NCBI RefSeq assembly: GCF_024741815.1
Contig: NZ_CP102951.1
Span: 496,001 to 560,000 of the forward strand
Length of the DNA: 64,000 nucleotides
Origin: Pseudomonas sp. LS1212
Lineage (GTDB): Bacteria > Pseudomonadota > Gammaproteobacteria > Pseudomonadales > Pseudomonadaceae
Direction: 5' to 3'
This document shows, in pieces, positions 53,667 through 61,426 of this stretch. Every line of letters begins with the position of its first letter. Within the stretch, counting starts at the first letter, position 1. A program made the translations under genes and the position numbers. The notes under the pieces were generated by a model that searched no databases, was not told where the DNA came from, and saw only the letters and a program-made list of their open reading frames with translations.

Positions 53667-54979
53667 AGTGGTTCAAGTCGTCTTGTGCGGCCTTGGCCAT
53701 CATAGGTCTGCTGGAGTCTGCGCAAGCAGATAACCTTTTGAAGCATTACCGTGATGCGCTGGAGCACGATGCTCAATTTTTAGCTGCTCGGGCGCTAAGC
53801 CAGGCAGGGGACGAGGAGTCGATACTGGGGCTCGCAGGGCTGCTGCCGAATCTTTCTCTGGATGCTCAAAGCAATTGGAGTCAAGCCCAGTACGAGACAT
53901 TTGGCGGTAGTCTTGAGCATCGACGGCAGAGTCGCAGCTATGGGGTCCAGCTCAGGCAGCCCGTTTTTCGCTGGCAGAGCTGGGTCCATTATCAACAGGG
54001 GAAACAACAAAAGGCGTTTGCACGGTTGCAGCTTGGCATTGCTGCTCAGGCGCTGATATTGCGTGTGGCGAAGGCCTATTTCGATGTCCTGATCACAAAA
54101 GAGGTGTTGGATGTGCTGAGTCGGCTGCGTGAAGTTGATGCCGAGCAGTTGGCCGGAGCGAAAAAGCATTTCGAGTTAGGCAACGTCAGTATTACTGATG
54201 TTCACGAGGCGCAGGCCAGTCTCGATCTTGTTTCTGCGCGAATTATCGTAGCCCGAAGCAAGGCTGGCCTGGCCCGCCATGAATTGAGCCGAATCACGGG
54301 GTCACCAGTTGGTGAGCTGCGCGGATTGACCGGCGGGGTGGGCATGGTCCTGCCGCAGCCTGCAGATGCCAATGACTGGGTAACGTCTGCAGAACGCAAC
54401 AGCCTTGAGGTGCAGGCACAGGAAGTGCTGTTGGATATAGCGAGAAATGAAGTTCGAAGTCGCAAGGCCGAGCATCTGCCTTCTCTTGATCTTGTTGCCA
54501 GTAAAAGCATGCAGCAAAACCCCAGTGTAGGTACCGAGCGAGGCACCACTGCCACCATCGGTTTGCGCATGAGCATGCCGCTCTACGCAGGCGGTGGGAC
54601 AAGCGCTGCTGTGCGCAAAGCCAAGGCGCTGGCAGCCAAGGCCGAATACGAGCTTGAGGATGCGAAGGGGGCTGCGGCATTGCTTGCGCGTGAGGCTTGG
54701 GCGGGGGTTATCGATGGAGTTGGGCAGGTGAGGGCATTGGAGGCTGCGAAAATATCCGCTGAGTCGGCGCTTGCCGCCAACCGGCTCGGCTACAAGATTG
54801 GTGTGCGGATAGGAAGGGATGTACTGGAAATGCAAAGCCAATACAGCGATACGCTTCAGCGCCTGTCCAGTGCCCGGTATGACACGCTGTTGGCCAAGTT
54901 ACGTCTGAAGGCAGCGGTTGGTGCGCTAAGCGAAGAGGACCTTGTCGAGGTCAACCTCCTCTTGGATGAGCAAGCTTAG
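53663..54979 (+). CDS. TolC-family outer membrane protein of the type I secretion system
   Basis: A 438-residue outer-membrane factor with a signal peptide (MKWFKSSCAALAIIGLLESA, cleavage near QAD) and the repeated OEP domain: NLLKHYRDALEHDAQFLAAR, LGLAGLLPNLSLDAQSNWSQ, VLDVLSRLREVDAEQLAGAK and RLGYKIGVRIGRDVLEMQ. It completes the exporter with the CvaB-type and HlyD-type genes and is distinct from the housekeeping tolC at the window start. ATGA overlap with the exporter gene. Last gene of the locus; a bidirectional terminator follows. Confidence 0.93.
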   Translation: MKWFKSSCAALAIIGLLESAQADNLLKHYRDALEHDAQFLAARALSQAGDEESILGLAGLLPNLSLDAQSNWSQAQYETFGGSLEHRRQSRSYGVQLRQPVFRWQSWVHYQQGKQQKAFARLQLGIAAQALILRVAKAYFDVLITKEVLDVLSRLREVDAEQLAGAKKHFELGNVSITDVHEAQASLDLVSARIIVARSKAGLARHELSRITGSPVGELRGLTGGVGMVLPQPADANDWVTSAERNSLEVQAQEVLLDIARNEVRSRKAEHLPSLDLVASKSMQQNPSVGTERGTTATIGLRMSMPLYAGGGTSAAVRKAKALAAKAEYELEDAKGAAALLAREAWAGVIDGVGQVRALEAAKISAESALAANRLGYKIGVRIGRDVLEMQSQYSDTLQRLSSARYDTLLAKLRLKAAVGALSEEDLVEVNLLLDEQA

Positions 54980-55000
54980 GAAAACCACCACCCAGAAACG

Positions 55001-55022
55001 CAAAAACCCGCTTTCGCGGGTT
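55001..55022. terminator. Bidirectional terminator between the microcin locus and tRNA-Leu
   Basis: AAACCCGC-TTTC-GCGGGTTT hairpin flanked by an A tract on the left. Read on the minus strand it ends in a T tract and suits the tRNA genes; on the plus strand it can also close the TolC-family gene. Confidence 0.85.
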
Positions 55023-55064
55023 TCTGAGAGCTCCATAACCTGTAGCAGGCTGTGGATCTTGAAT

Positions 55065-55151
55065 TGGTGCCCAGAAGAAGACTCGAACTTCCACGACCGT
55101 AAGGTCACCAGCACCTGAAGCTGGCGTGTCTACCAATTTCACCATCTGGGC
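55065..55151 (-). tRNA. tRNA-Leu(CAG), copy 1
   Basis: On the minus strand the 87-nt gene starts GCCCAGATGG and ends TCTGGGCACCA with an encoded CCA. The acceptor stem GCCCAGA/TCTGGGC is perfect, the D-loop contains AATTGGTAGAC, the anticodon arm is CCAGC-TTCAGGT-GCTGG (anticodon CAG), there is a long variable arm as in class II tRNAs, and the T-arm has GTTCGAGTC. It reads CUG, the commonest Leu codon in this genome. Confidence 0.96.
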
Positions 55152-55201
55152 AAAACGTTGAAGCATGAATCTAAGCTGCGTACCGCCAGCCTGTCTAACT
55201 C

Positions 55202-55222
55202 AAAAACCACCTCGTGGTTTTT
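55202..55222 (-). terminator. Hairpin between the two tRNA-Leu genes
   Basis: AAAAACCAC-CTC-GTGGTTTTT is a perfect 9-bp stem with A and T tracts, 42 nt downstream of tRNA-Leu copy 2 on the minus strand. It may terminate part of the transcription or act as a processing signal. Confidence 0.75.
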
Positions 55223-55263
55223 GTTAAATCCCAGAGCCTGTTGTAAGCTCTAGAACTTTGAAT

Positions 55264-55350
55264 TGGTGCCCAGAAGAAGACTCGAACTTCCACGACCGTA
55301 AGGTCACCAGCACCTGAAGCTGGCGTGTCTACCAATTTCACCATCTGGGC
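55264..55350 (-). tRNA. tRNA-Leu(CAG), copy 2
   Basis: Identical over 87 nt to the copy at 55065..55151, same anticodon CAG and encoded CCA. The duplication also includes about 8 nt past the 3' end (TTGAATTGG side). It is nearest the promoter and therefore first in the tandem transcript. Confidence 0.96.
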
Positions 55351-55426
55351 AAATCGTCGAGGCTACATGATGCTTCACATCGTGCCGCTTCTCAACTACA
55401 ACAGCGTCGCCGTCGTTGTGGGGCGC

Positions 55427-55455
55427 ACTATACGGAGGGGCCTTTGCTCTGTAAA
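55427..55455 (-). promoter_or_regulatory. Promoter of the tRNA-Leu pair
   Basis: On the minus strand TTTACA (55455-55450), a 17-bp spacer and TATAGT (55432-55427) form a good sigma-70 promoter about 70 bp before tRNA-Leu copy 2. The sequence just downstream of the -10 is GC-rich (GCGCCCCACA), as expected of a stringently controlled stable-RNA promoter. Confidence 0.8.
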
Positions 55456-55617
55456 GCCCCCTTCCGGAAAAAAACTGAAAAAATCCAAGTCGTTGATCCC
55501 TAGGCCTAATTCCGGCCGCCAGGGCAGGGTTTGCAGGGCCTGTTGGAGCCGGAAATTTCCCGTTTCAATACGCGTATGCCAAACTAACGCGCATATAGAC
55601 AAGGTGAACTCTCTCTA

Positions 55618-58188
55618 ATGGCCGATTGGCAGTCCCTCGATCCCGAGGCCGCTCGTGAAGCGGAAAAATACGAAAACCCTATTCCTAGCCGCGAACTGAT
55701 CCTGGCGCATCTCGCCGATCGGGGTTCGCCCGCTAGCCGCGAGCAGTTGGTAGAAGAGTTCGGTCTGACCACGGAAGACCAGCTCGAAGCCCTGCGCCGC
55801 CGCCTGCGCGCCATGGAGCGCGACGGCCAATTGATTTATACGCGCCGTGGCACTTACGCCCCGGTCGACAAGCTCGACTTGATCCTGGGCCGCATCAGCG
55901 GCCACCGCGACGGTTTCGGTTTCCTGATCCCGGACGACGGCAGCGATGACCTGTTCCTGAGCCCCGGGCAGATGCGCCTGGTGTTCGATGGCGACCGCGC
56001 CCTGGCCCGGGTTTCCGGCCTGGATCGCCGTGGCCGTCGCGAAGGGATGATTGTCGAGGTCATTTCCCGCGCTCATGAAAGCATCGTTGGCCGTTACTTC
56101 GAAGAAGGCGGCATCGGCTTCGTGACCCCCGACAACCCCAAGGTCCAGCAGGAAGTGCTGATCACGCCGGGGCGCAATGCCGGGGCCAAGGTGGGTCAGT
56201 TCGTCGAAGTGAAGATCACGCATTGGCCGACCCCGCGCTTCCAGTCGCAAGGCGACATTGTCGAAGTCGTTGGCAACTACATGGCGCCGGGCATGGAAAT
56301 CGACGTCGCGCTGCGTACCTACGATATTCCTCATGTATGGCCCGAGGCCGTGCTCAAGGAAGCGGCCAAACTCAAGCCGCAAGTGGAAGAGAAGGACAAG
56401 GAAAAGCGCATCGATCTGCGCCACCTGCCTTTCGTCACTATCGACGGCGAAGATGCTCGCGACTTTGACGACGCGGTTTACTGCGAAGCCAAGGGCGGCA
56501 AGCTGCGCCTGTTCTCCGGCGGCTGGAAGCTGTACGTCGCCATCGCTGACGTGTCCAGCTATGTGAAGCTCGGCTCGGCGCTGGATGATGAAGCCCAGGT
56601 GCGTGGCAACTCGGTGTATTTCCCCGAGCGCGTGGTGCCGATGTTGCCCGAGCAGTTGTCCAATGGCCTGTGCTCGCTGAACCCGAAAGTCGATCGCTTG
56701 GCCATGGTCTGTGAAATGACCATCTCCAAGACCGGTCAGATGGTCGATTACCAGTTCTATGAAGCGGTGATTCACTCGCAGGCGCGCCTGACCTACAACA
56801 AGGTCAGCACCATGCTCGAGCATTCGCGCACCGCCGAAGCGAAAAAGCTGCGTGGCGAATATGGCGACGTGGTCCCGCACCTCAAGCAACTCTATGCGCT
56901 GTACAAGGTGTTGATCGCTGCCCGTCATACTCGTGGCGCGATCGATTTCGAAACGATGGAAACCCGGATCATCTTCGGGGCCGAGCGCAAGATCGCCGAA
57001 ATCACCCCGACCATTCGCAACGATGCGCACAAGCTGATCGAAGAGTGCATGCTGGCGGCCAACGTGGCTACCGCTGAGTTCCTCAAGAAGCATGAGATCC
57101 CGGCGTTGTATCGGGTCCACGATGGTCCGCCGCCGGAGCGTCTGGAGAAATTGCGGGCTTTCCTGGGTGAATTGGGCCTGTCCCTGCACAGGGGCAAGGA
57201 AGGGCCGTCGCCGAAGGACTACCAGGCGCTGCTCGAGTCGATCAAGGATCGTCCGGACTTCCACCTGATCCAGACCGTGATGCTGCGTTCGTTGAGCCAG
57301 GCGGTGTACAGCTCGGACAACCACGGCCACTTCGGCCTGAACTACGAAGCCTATACCCACTTCACTTCGCCGATCCGCCGTTATCCGGACCTGCTCACGC
57401 ACCGGGCGATCCGCAGCGTCATCCATTCCAAACAGGACACCCCGCACGTCAAGCGTGCCGGCGCGATGACGATTCCGAAGGCGCGGATCTACCCGTACGA
57501 CGAGAACAGCCTGGAGCAGTTGGGCGAGCAGTGCTCGATGAGCGAACGCCGCGCCGACGAAGCGACCCGCGACGTGGTGAACTGGCTCAAGTGCGAGTTC
57601 ATGAAGGATCGCGTCGGCGAAAGCTTCCCGGGCGTGATCACGGCGGTGACCGGTTTCGGCCTGTTCGTCGAGCTGACCGACATCTATGTCGAAGGCCTGG
57701 TGCATGTCACCGCCTTGCCGGGTGACTACTACCACTTCGACCCTGTGCATCACCGCCTGTCCGGCGAGCGCACCGGGCGTACCTTCCGCCTGGGCGATAC
57801 GGTGGAAGTGCGGGTCATGCGCGTCGACCTCGACGAGCGCAAGATCGATTTCGAGATGGCGGAGAAAACCCTCAGCGCGCCGATCGGTCGCAAGCACCGT
57901 AAAGCTGAACCAGCGGCAGAAAAAGCACCCGCGTCCACCAAGCCTGGACGTCGTACCAAGGAAGCGGCACCGGTCGAAGCCTATCGCTCGTCCGATGCCG
58001 CGGCGAAAAACGCCGAAGTACGCAAAAGCCGTGAAATGAAGAAGGCGCTGCTGGCCGAAGCCAAGGGCAGCCACGCCGCTGGCGGCAAGACCAGCAAGGC
58101 GCCGGCGGGCAAGCCAGCCAAGCCGACCAAACATCGTAAAGGCCCGCCAAAGCCGGGCGCGGCGCGTAAACCTAAGGCCAAGTCATGA
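55618..58188 (+). CDS. rnr: Ribonuclease R
   Basis: A processive 3'-5' exoribonuclease that degrades structured RNA. The 856-residue protein has an N-terminal winged helix (SRELILAHLADRGSPASREQ), cold-shock domains (ISGHRDGFGFLIPDDG), the RNB catalytic core (FVTIDGEDARDFDDAVYCEA, FTSPIRRYPDLLTHRAI) and an S1 domain (FPGVITAVTGFGLFVELTDI). A long Lys/Ala-rich tail of about 100 residues helps bind RNA. It overlaps rlmB by 4 nt, the standard rnr-rlmB pair. Confidence 0.97.
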   Translation: MADWQSLDPEAAREAEKYENPIPSRELILAHLADRGSPASREQLVEEFGLTTEDQLEALRRRLRAMERDGQLIYTRRGTYAPVDKLDLILGRISGHRDGFGFLIPDDGSDDLFLSPGQMRLVFDGDRALARVSGLDRRGRREGMIVEVISRAHESIVGRYFEEGGIGFVTPDNPKVQQEVLITPGRNAGAKVGQFVEVKITHWPTPRFQSQGDIVEVVGNYMAPGMEIDVALRTYDIPHVWPEAVLKEAAKLKPQVEEKDKEKRIDLRHLPFVTIDGEDARDFDDAVYCEAKGGKLRLFSGGWKLYVAIADVSSYVKLGSALDDEAQVRGNSVYFPERVVPMLPEQLSNGLCSLNPKVDRLAMVCEMTISKTGQMVDYQFYEAVIHSQARLTYNKVSTMLEHSRTAEAKKLRGEYGDVVPHLKQLYALYKVLIAARHTRGAIDFETMETRIIFGAERKIAEITPTIRNDAHKLIEECMLAANVATAEFLKKHEIPALYRVHDGPPPERLEKLRAFLGELGLSLHRGKEGPSPKDYQALLESIKDRPDFHLIQTVMLRSLSQAVYSSDNHGHFGLNYEAYTHFTSPIRRYPDLLTHRAIRSVIHSKQDTPHVKRAGAMTIPKARIYPYDENSLEQLGEQCSMSERRADEATRDVVNWLKCEFMKDRVGESFPGVITAVTGFGLFVELTDIYVEGLVHVTALPGDYYHFDPVHHRLSGERTGRTFRLGDTVEVRVMRVDLDERKIDFEMAEKTLSAPIGRKHRKAEPAAEKAPASTKPGRRTKEAAPVEAYRSSDAAAKNAEVRKSREMKKALLAEAKGSHAAGGKTSKAPAGKPAKPTKHRKGPPKPGAARKPKAKS

Positions 58189-58943
58189 GTCAGTTGGAAA
58201 AGATCTACGGCGTACACGCCGTAGAAGCCCTGTTGCGTCATCACCCCAAGCGGGTCAAGCAGATCTGGTTGTCGGAAGGTCGCAGCGATCCGCGCGTGCA
58301 AGTCATCGTCGAGCTGGCCGGCCAGAACCGTGTTTCCGTTGGTCAGGCCGAGCGTCGCGAGATGGATGCCTGGGTCGAGGGCGTGCACCAGGGCGTGGTT
58401 GCCGAAGTCAGCCCGAGCCAGGTCTGGGGCGAGGCGATGCTCGAAGAGCTGCTGGACCGCACTGAAGGCGCGCCGTTGATTCTGGTGCTCGATGGCGTCA
58501 CCGACCCGCATAACCTCGGCGCTTGCCTGCGCACTGCCGATGCTGCCGGTGCGCTGGCAGTGGTGGTGCCCAAGGACAAGTCGGCAACCCTGACCCCGGC
58601 CGTGCGTAAAGTGGCCTGCGGGGCTGCCGAAGTGATCCCGCTGGTGGCGGTGACCAACCTTGCGCGCACGCTGGAAAAGCTCCAGCAGCGCGGGCTGTGG
58701 GTTGTCGGTACGGCAGGTGAAGCCGAGCAGGAACTGTATGAGCAAGACATGACCGGGCCGACCATCCTCATCATGGGCGCCGAAGGCAAGGGCATGCGTC
58801 GCCTGACGCGTGAGCATTGCGACTATCTGGTGCGCCTGCCGATGGCCGGGAGTGTCAGTAGCCTGAACGTGTCCGTCGCAACGGGTGTTTGCCTGTTCGA
58901 GGCGGTGCGCCAGCGTAATGCCAAGGCGGCGAAGAAGGCCTGA
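58185..58943 (+). CDS. rlmB: 23S rRNA (guanosine(2251)-2'-O)-methyltransferase RlmB
   Basis: A SPOUT-class methyltransferase of 252 residues. It has the N-terminal L30e-like domain (KIYGVHAVEALLRHHPKRVK) and the SpoU motifs LVLDGVTDPHNLGACLRTAD, LIMGAEGKGMRRLTREHCDY and LPMAGSVSSLNVSVATGVCL. ATG overlaps the rnr stop by 4 nt. Confidence 0.97.
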   Translation: MSQLEKIYGVHAVEALLRHHPKRVKQIWLSEGRSDPRVQVIVELAGQNRVSVGQAERREMDAWVEGVHQGVVAEVSPSQVWGEAMLEELLDRTEGAPLILVLDGVTDPHNLGACLRTADAAGALAVVVPKDKSATLTPAVRKVACGAAEVIPLVAVTNLARTLEKLQQRGLWVVGTAGEAEQELYEQDMTGPTILIMGAEGKGMRRLTREHCDYLVRLPMAGSVSSLNVSVATGVCLFEAVRQRNAKAAKKA

Positions 58944-58965
58944 TATCGGTGTGTCAGTTACATTG

Positions 58966-59031
58966 CATCGCGGGCAAGCCCGCTCCTACATGGATTGCAT
59001 TCTCCCTGTAGGAGCGGGCTTGCCCGCGATG
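58966..59031. repeat. REP-type inverted repeat pair (perfect 25-bp arms)
   Basis: Arms 58966..58990 and 59007..59031 are exact reverse complements across 16 nt and share the core GCGGGCAAGCCCGCTCC with the REP at 3429. Located between rlmB and the ribosomal protein operon, where it can act as a transcription boundary. Confidence 0.93.
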
Positions 59032-59067
59032 AGGCCCTCAAGGCTGTTCAAATAATCACCAATTACC

Positions 59068-59096
59068 TTGCGAGTCTGGTGGCGCTTCTCTACAAT
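59068..59096 (+). promoter_or_regulatory. Promoter of the rpsF-rpsR-rplI operon
   Basis: TTGCGA (59068-59073), a 17-bp spacer and TACAAT (59091-59096), with a GC-rich start region (TGCGCCCC). The leader to rpsF is about 110 nt, room for feedback control by S6:S18, which is known for this operon in other bacteria but not demonstrated here. Confidence 0.8.
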
Positions 59097-59215
59097 TGCG
59101 CCCCTTGCCATGATGGCGGGCACCGATGTGCCTATCACTGGGCAAGACACACAAGTGTCATTCACTCCTTGTCTGACCGCTTTTGGCGGCAGGCTACAAC
59201 CCGTAAGGAGCATTC

Positions 59216-59641
59216 ATGCGTCATTACGAAATCATCTTTCTGGTCCACCCTGACCAGAGCGAGCAAGTCGGCGGCATGGTTGAGCGTTACACCAAGCTGA
59301 TCGAAGAAGACGGCGGCAAAATCCACCGTCTGGAAGACTGGGGCCGTCGTCAACTGGCCTACGCAATCAACAATGTTCACAAGGCTCACTACGTGATGCT
59401 GAACGTTGAGTGCACTGGCAAGGCCCTGGCCGAGCTGGAAGACAACTTCCGTTACAACGATGCCGTGATCCGTAACCTGGTCATCCGTCGCGACGAAGCC
59501 GTTACCGGCCAGTCCGAGATGCTCAAGGCTGAAGAAAACCGCAGTGAGCGCCGTGAGCGTCGCGACCGTCCTGAGCACTCTGACAGCGCCGATGGCGATG
59601 ACAGCGATACCAGCGACGCCAGCGATAACGCTGACGAGTAA
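59216..59641 (+). CDS. rpsF: 30S ribosomal protein S6
   Basis: Binds the central domain of 16S rRNA with S18. The 141-residue protein starts MRHYEIIFLVHPDQSEQVGG and has IHRLEDWGRRQLAYAINNVH. The tail (EHSDSADGDDSDTSDASDN) is acidic and low-complexity, longer than in E. coli before glutamylation; this is usual for pseudomonads. AAGGAG precedes the start. Confidence 0.97.
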   Translation: MRHYEIIFLVHPDQSEQVGGMVERYTKLIEEDGGKIHRLEDWGRRQLAYAINNVHKAHYVMLNVECTGKALAELEDNFRYNDAVIRNLVIRRDEAVTGQSEMLKAEENRSERRERRDRPEHSDSADGDDSDTSDASDNADE

Positions 59642-59669
59642 TCCACGGACCTTTTGAGGAGCCTATTAC

Positions 59670-59900
59670 ATGGCACGTTTCTTCCGTCGTCGTAAATTCT
59701 GCCGCTTCACCGCTGAAGACGTGAAGGAGATCGATTACAAAGATCTCAACACCCTGAAAGCTTACGTATCCGAAACCGGCAAAATCGTTCCAAGCCGTAT
59801 CACCGGTACCAAAGCTCGTTATCAGCGTCAGCTGGCTACCGCTATCAAGCGCGCCCGCTTCCTGGCCCTGCTGGCCTACACCGACAGCCACGGCCGCTGA
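59670..59900 (+). CDS. rpsR: 30S ribosomal protein S18
   Basis: A 76-residue partner of S6. [20 protein letters not shown] and the rRNA-binding block [20 protein letters not shown] are characteristic. It is preceded by TGAGGAG and lies 28 nt after rpsF. Confidence 0.98.
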
Positions 59901-59936
59901 GACCGGGTCGTCGACAAGTAGCAAAGGATAGAATGC

Positions 59937-60836
59937 ATGCGCGCCTTGGCTGATTTCATCATGCGCGGTCGCGTGCAGGCCACTCTGGTAGTGGTTGGAT
60001 GTGCGGCGATGCCGCTGTTGTTCTGGTTGAGTGCTGCTGCAGGGTGCCTTGTGTTCCTGCGGCGCGGTATGAGTGACGCCATTGGCGTCCTCGCCTGGGC
60101 TTTGCTGCCAGCGTTGGTCTGGTGGTTTTTCGGCGAGCCGCGCACCTTGATGGTGTTGCTGGGTACGCTGGGGTTGGCGGCGTTATTACGCTCCGGCCAG
60201 TCCTGGAACCGCGTGCTGCTGGTCAGCGTAGCGCTGGGCCTGGTGTATGGCTTGGTACTGGGTGCGGTGTTCCGCGAACCCATCGAAGCGATGTCGCAGG
60301 AGCTGCAGAAGCTGCTGCCACAGATGCTCGACGGGCTCTACCAACAAATGTCGGTAGAGGAGCGAGCGCGCCTGGGAGCCCTGATTGCACCGGTGCTCAA
60401 CGGCCTGATAGCCGCGTTGTTGCAAATCGTCAGTTTGCTGGCCCTGATGCTGGGGCGCTACTGGCAGGCGTTGTTGTATAACCCTGGTGGTTTTGGTCGC
60501 GAGTTTCGCAGTATCAGAACCCCGCTGGGGTCAGCGATGTTGTTGCTGGCGTGCATGCTGGTGGGGCCCAACTTCGGGCCGCAGCTGGCCATGTTGACGC
60601 CGTTGTGCAGCGTACCGCTGGCATTCGCCGGGCTGGCCTTGATACATGGGCTGGTGGCTGAAAAGCGGCTGGCCAGGTTCTGGCTGGTGGGGTTGTACGT
60701 GACACTGCTGTTGTTTATGCAGCTGATCTATCCGTTGCTCGTGGTGTTGGCCATTGTCGACAGCCTGATTGATTTTCGCGGCCGGATGGCGCCAAAAAAC
60801 GGCGCTGGCAATGGTTCTGCGAACGGTGAAGGTTAA
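59937..60836 (+). CDS. DUF2232 / YybS-like membrane protein
   Basis: A 299-residue protein with about eight membrane helices (VVVGCAAMPLLFWLSAAAGC, VLLVSVALGLVYGLVLGAVF, LLLFMQLIYPLLVVLAIVDS). Pseudomonads carry such a gene between rpsR and rplI. It has no known function; DUF2232/YybS members resemble substrate-binding components of ECF-like transporters. It is part of the ribosomal protein transcript, with rplI 18 nt downstream. The C-terminal tail is Gly/Asn-rich. Confidence 0.75.
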   Translation: MRALADFIMRGRVQATLVVVGCAAMPLLFWLSAAAGCLVFLRRGMSDAIGVLAWALLPALVWWFFGEPRTLMVLLGTLGLAALLRSGQSWNRVLLVSVALGLVYGLVLGAVFREPIEAMSQELQKLLPQMLDGLYQQMSVEERARLGALIAPVLNGLIAALLQIVSLLALMLGRYWQALLYNPGGFGREFRSIRTPLGSAMLLLACMLVGPNFGPQLAMLTPLCSVPLAFAGLALIHGLVAEKRLARFWLVGLYVTLLLFMQLIYPLLVVLAIVDSLIDFRGRMAPKNGAGNGSANGEG

Positions 60837-60854
60837 AAGTTAGAGGATTTTCAC

Positions 60855-61301
60855 ATGCAACTGATCCTTCTGGAAAAAGTCGCCAACCTGGGCAACCTGG
60901 GCGACAAAGTAAACGTTAAGGCCGGTTACGGTCGTAACTACCTGCTGCCGTACGGTAAAGCTACCGCTGCGACCGCTGCCAACCTGGCTGCGTTCGAAGA
61001 GCGTCGTGCGGAGCTGGAAAAAATCGCAGCAGACAAAAAAGCTTCTGCCGAAACTCGCGCTGCCCAACTGGCTGAGCTGGAAGTGACTATCACTGCCACC
61101 GCTGGTGACGAAGGCAAGCTGTTCGGTTCGATCGGCACCCACGACATCGCTGACGCACTGACCGCCTCCGGCGTTGAAGTGGCCAAGTCTGAAGTTCGTC
61201 TGCCGAACGGCACCATCCGTAACGTTGGCGAATTCGACGTAGCCGTGCACCTGCACGCTGAAGTCGAAGCAACCGTACGCGTTGTTGTGGTGGCTGCTTA
61301 A
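60855..61301 (+). CDS. rplI: 50S ribosomal protein L9
   Basis: A 148-residue protein with the N-terminal domain MQLILLEKVANLGNLGDKVN, YGRNYLLPYGKA, the connecting helix and a C-terminal domain (GKLFGSIGTHDIADAL). The start follows GAGGATTTTC. A terminator lies downstream. Confidence 0.97.
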   Translation: MQLILLEKVANLGNLGDKVNVKAGYGRNYLLPYGKATAATAANLAAFEERRAELEKIAADKKASAETRAAQLAELEVTITATAGDEGKLFGSIGTHDIADALTASGVEVAKSEVRLPNGTIRNVGEFDVAVHLHAEVEATVRVVVVAA

Positions 61302-61348
61302 GCAGTACTGAATCGTCTGGCACCTTGAGTGCCTGACGGTTTAACATC

Positions 61349-61385
61349 GGGCACGATCCTGTTTACAGGTCGTGCCCTTTGTCTT
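61349..61385 (+). terminator. Rho-independent terminator after rplI
   Basis: GGGCACGA and TCGTGCCC pair (with further CCTGT/ACAGG pairing in the loop), followed by TTTGTCTTT. Separates the ribosomal protein operon from dnaB. Confidence 0.88.
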
Positions 61386-61426
61386 TCTGCTGTTCCTGTT
61401 TTTTTAGACCCTAATTTCAAGTGGCC

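Noticed and set aside
55065..55350. tRNA-Leu 3' ends as att sites of an integrative island
   Set aside because: No integrase gene and no copy of the tRNA 3' end found near 46.7 kb, so only the position is suggestive.
55615..58134. 839-codon antisense frame over rnr
   Set aside because: Shadow of rnr; no plausible start or homology.
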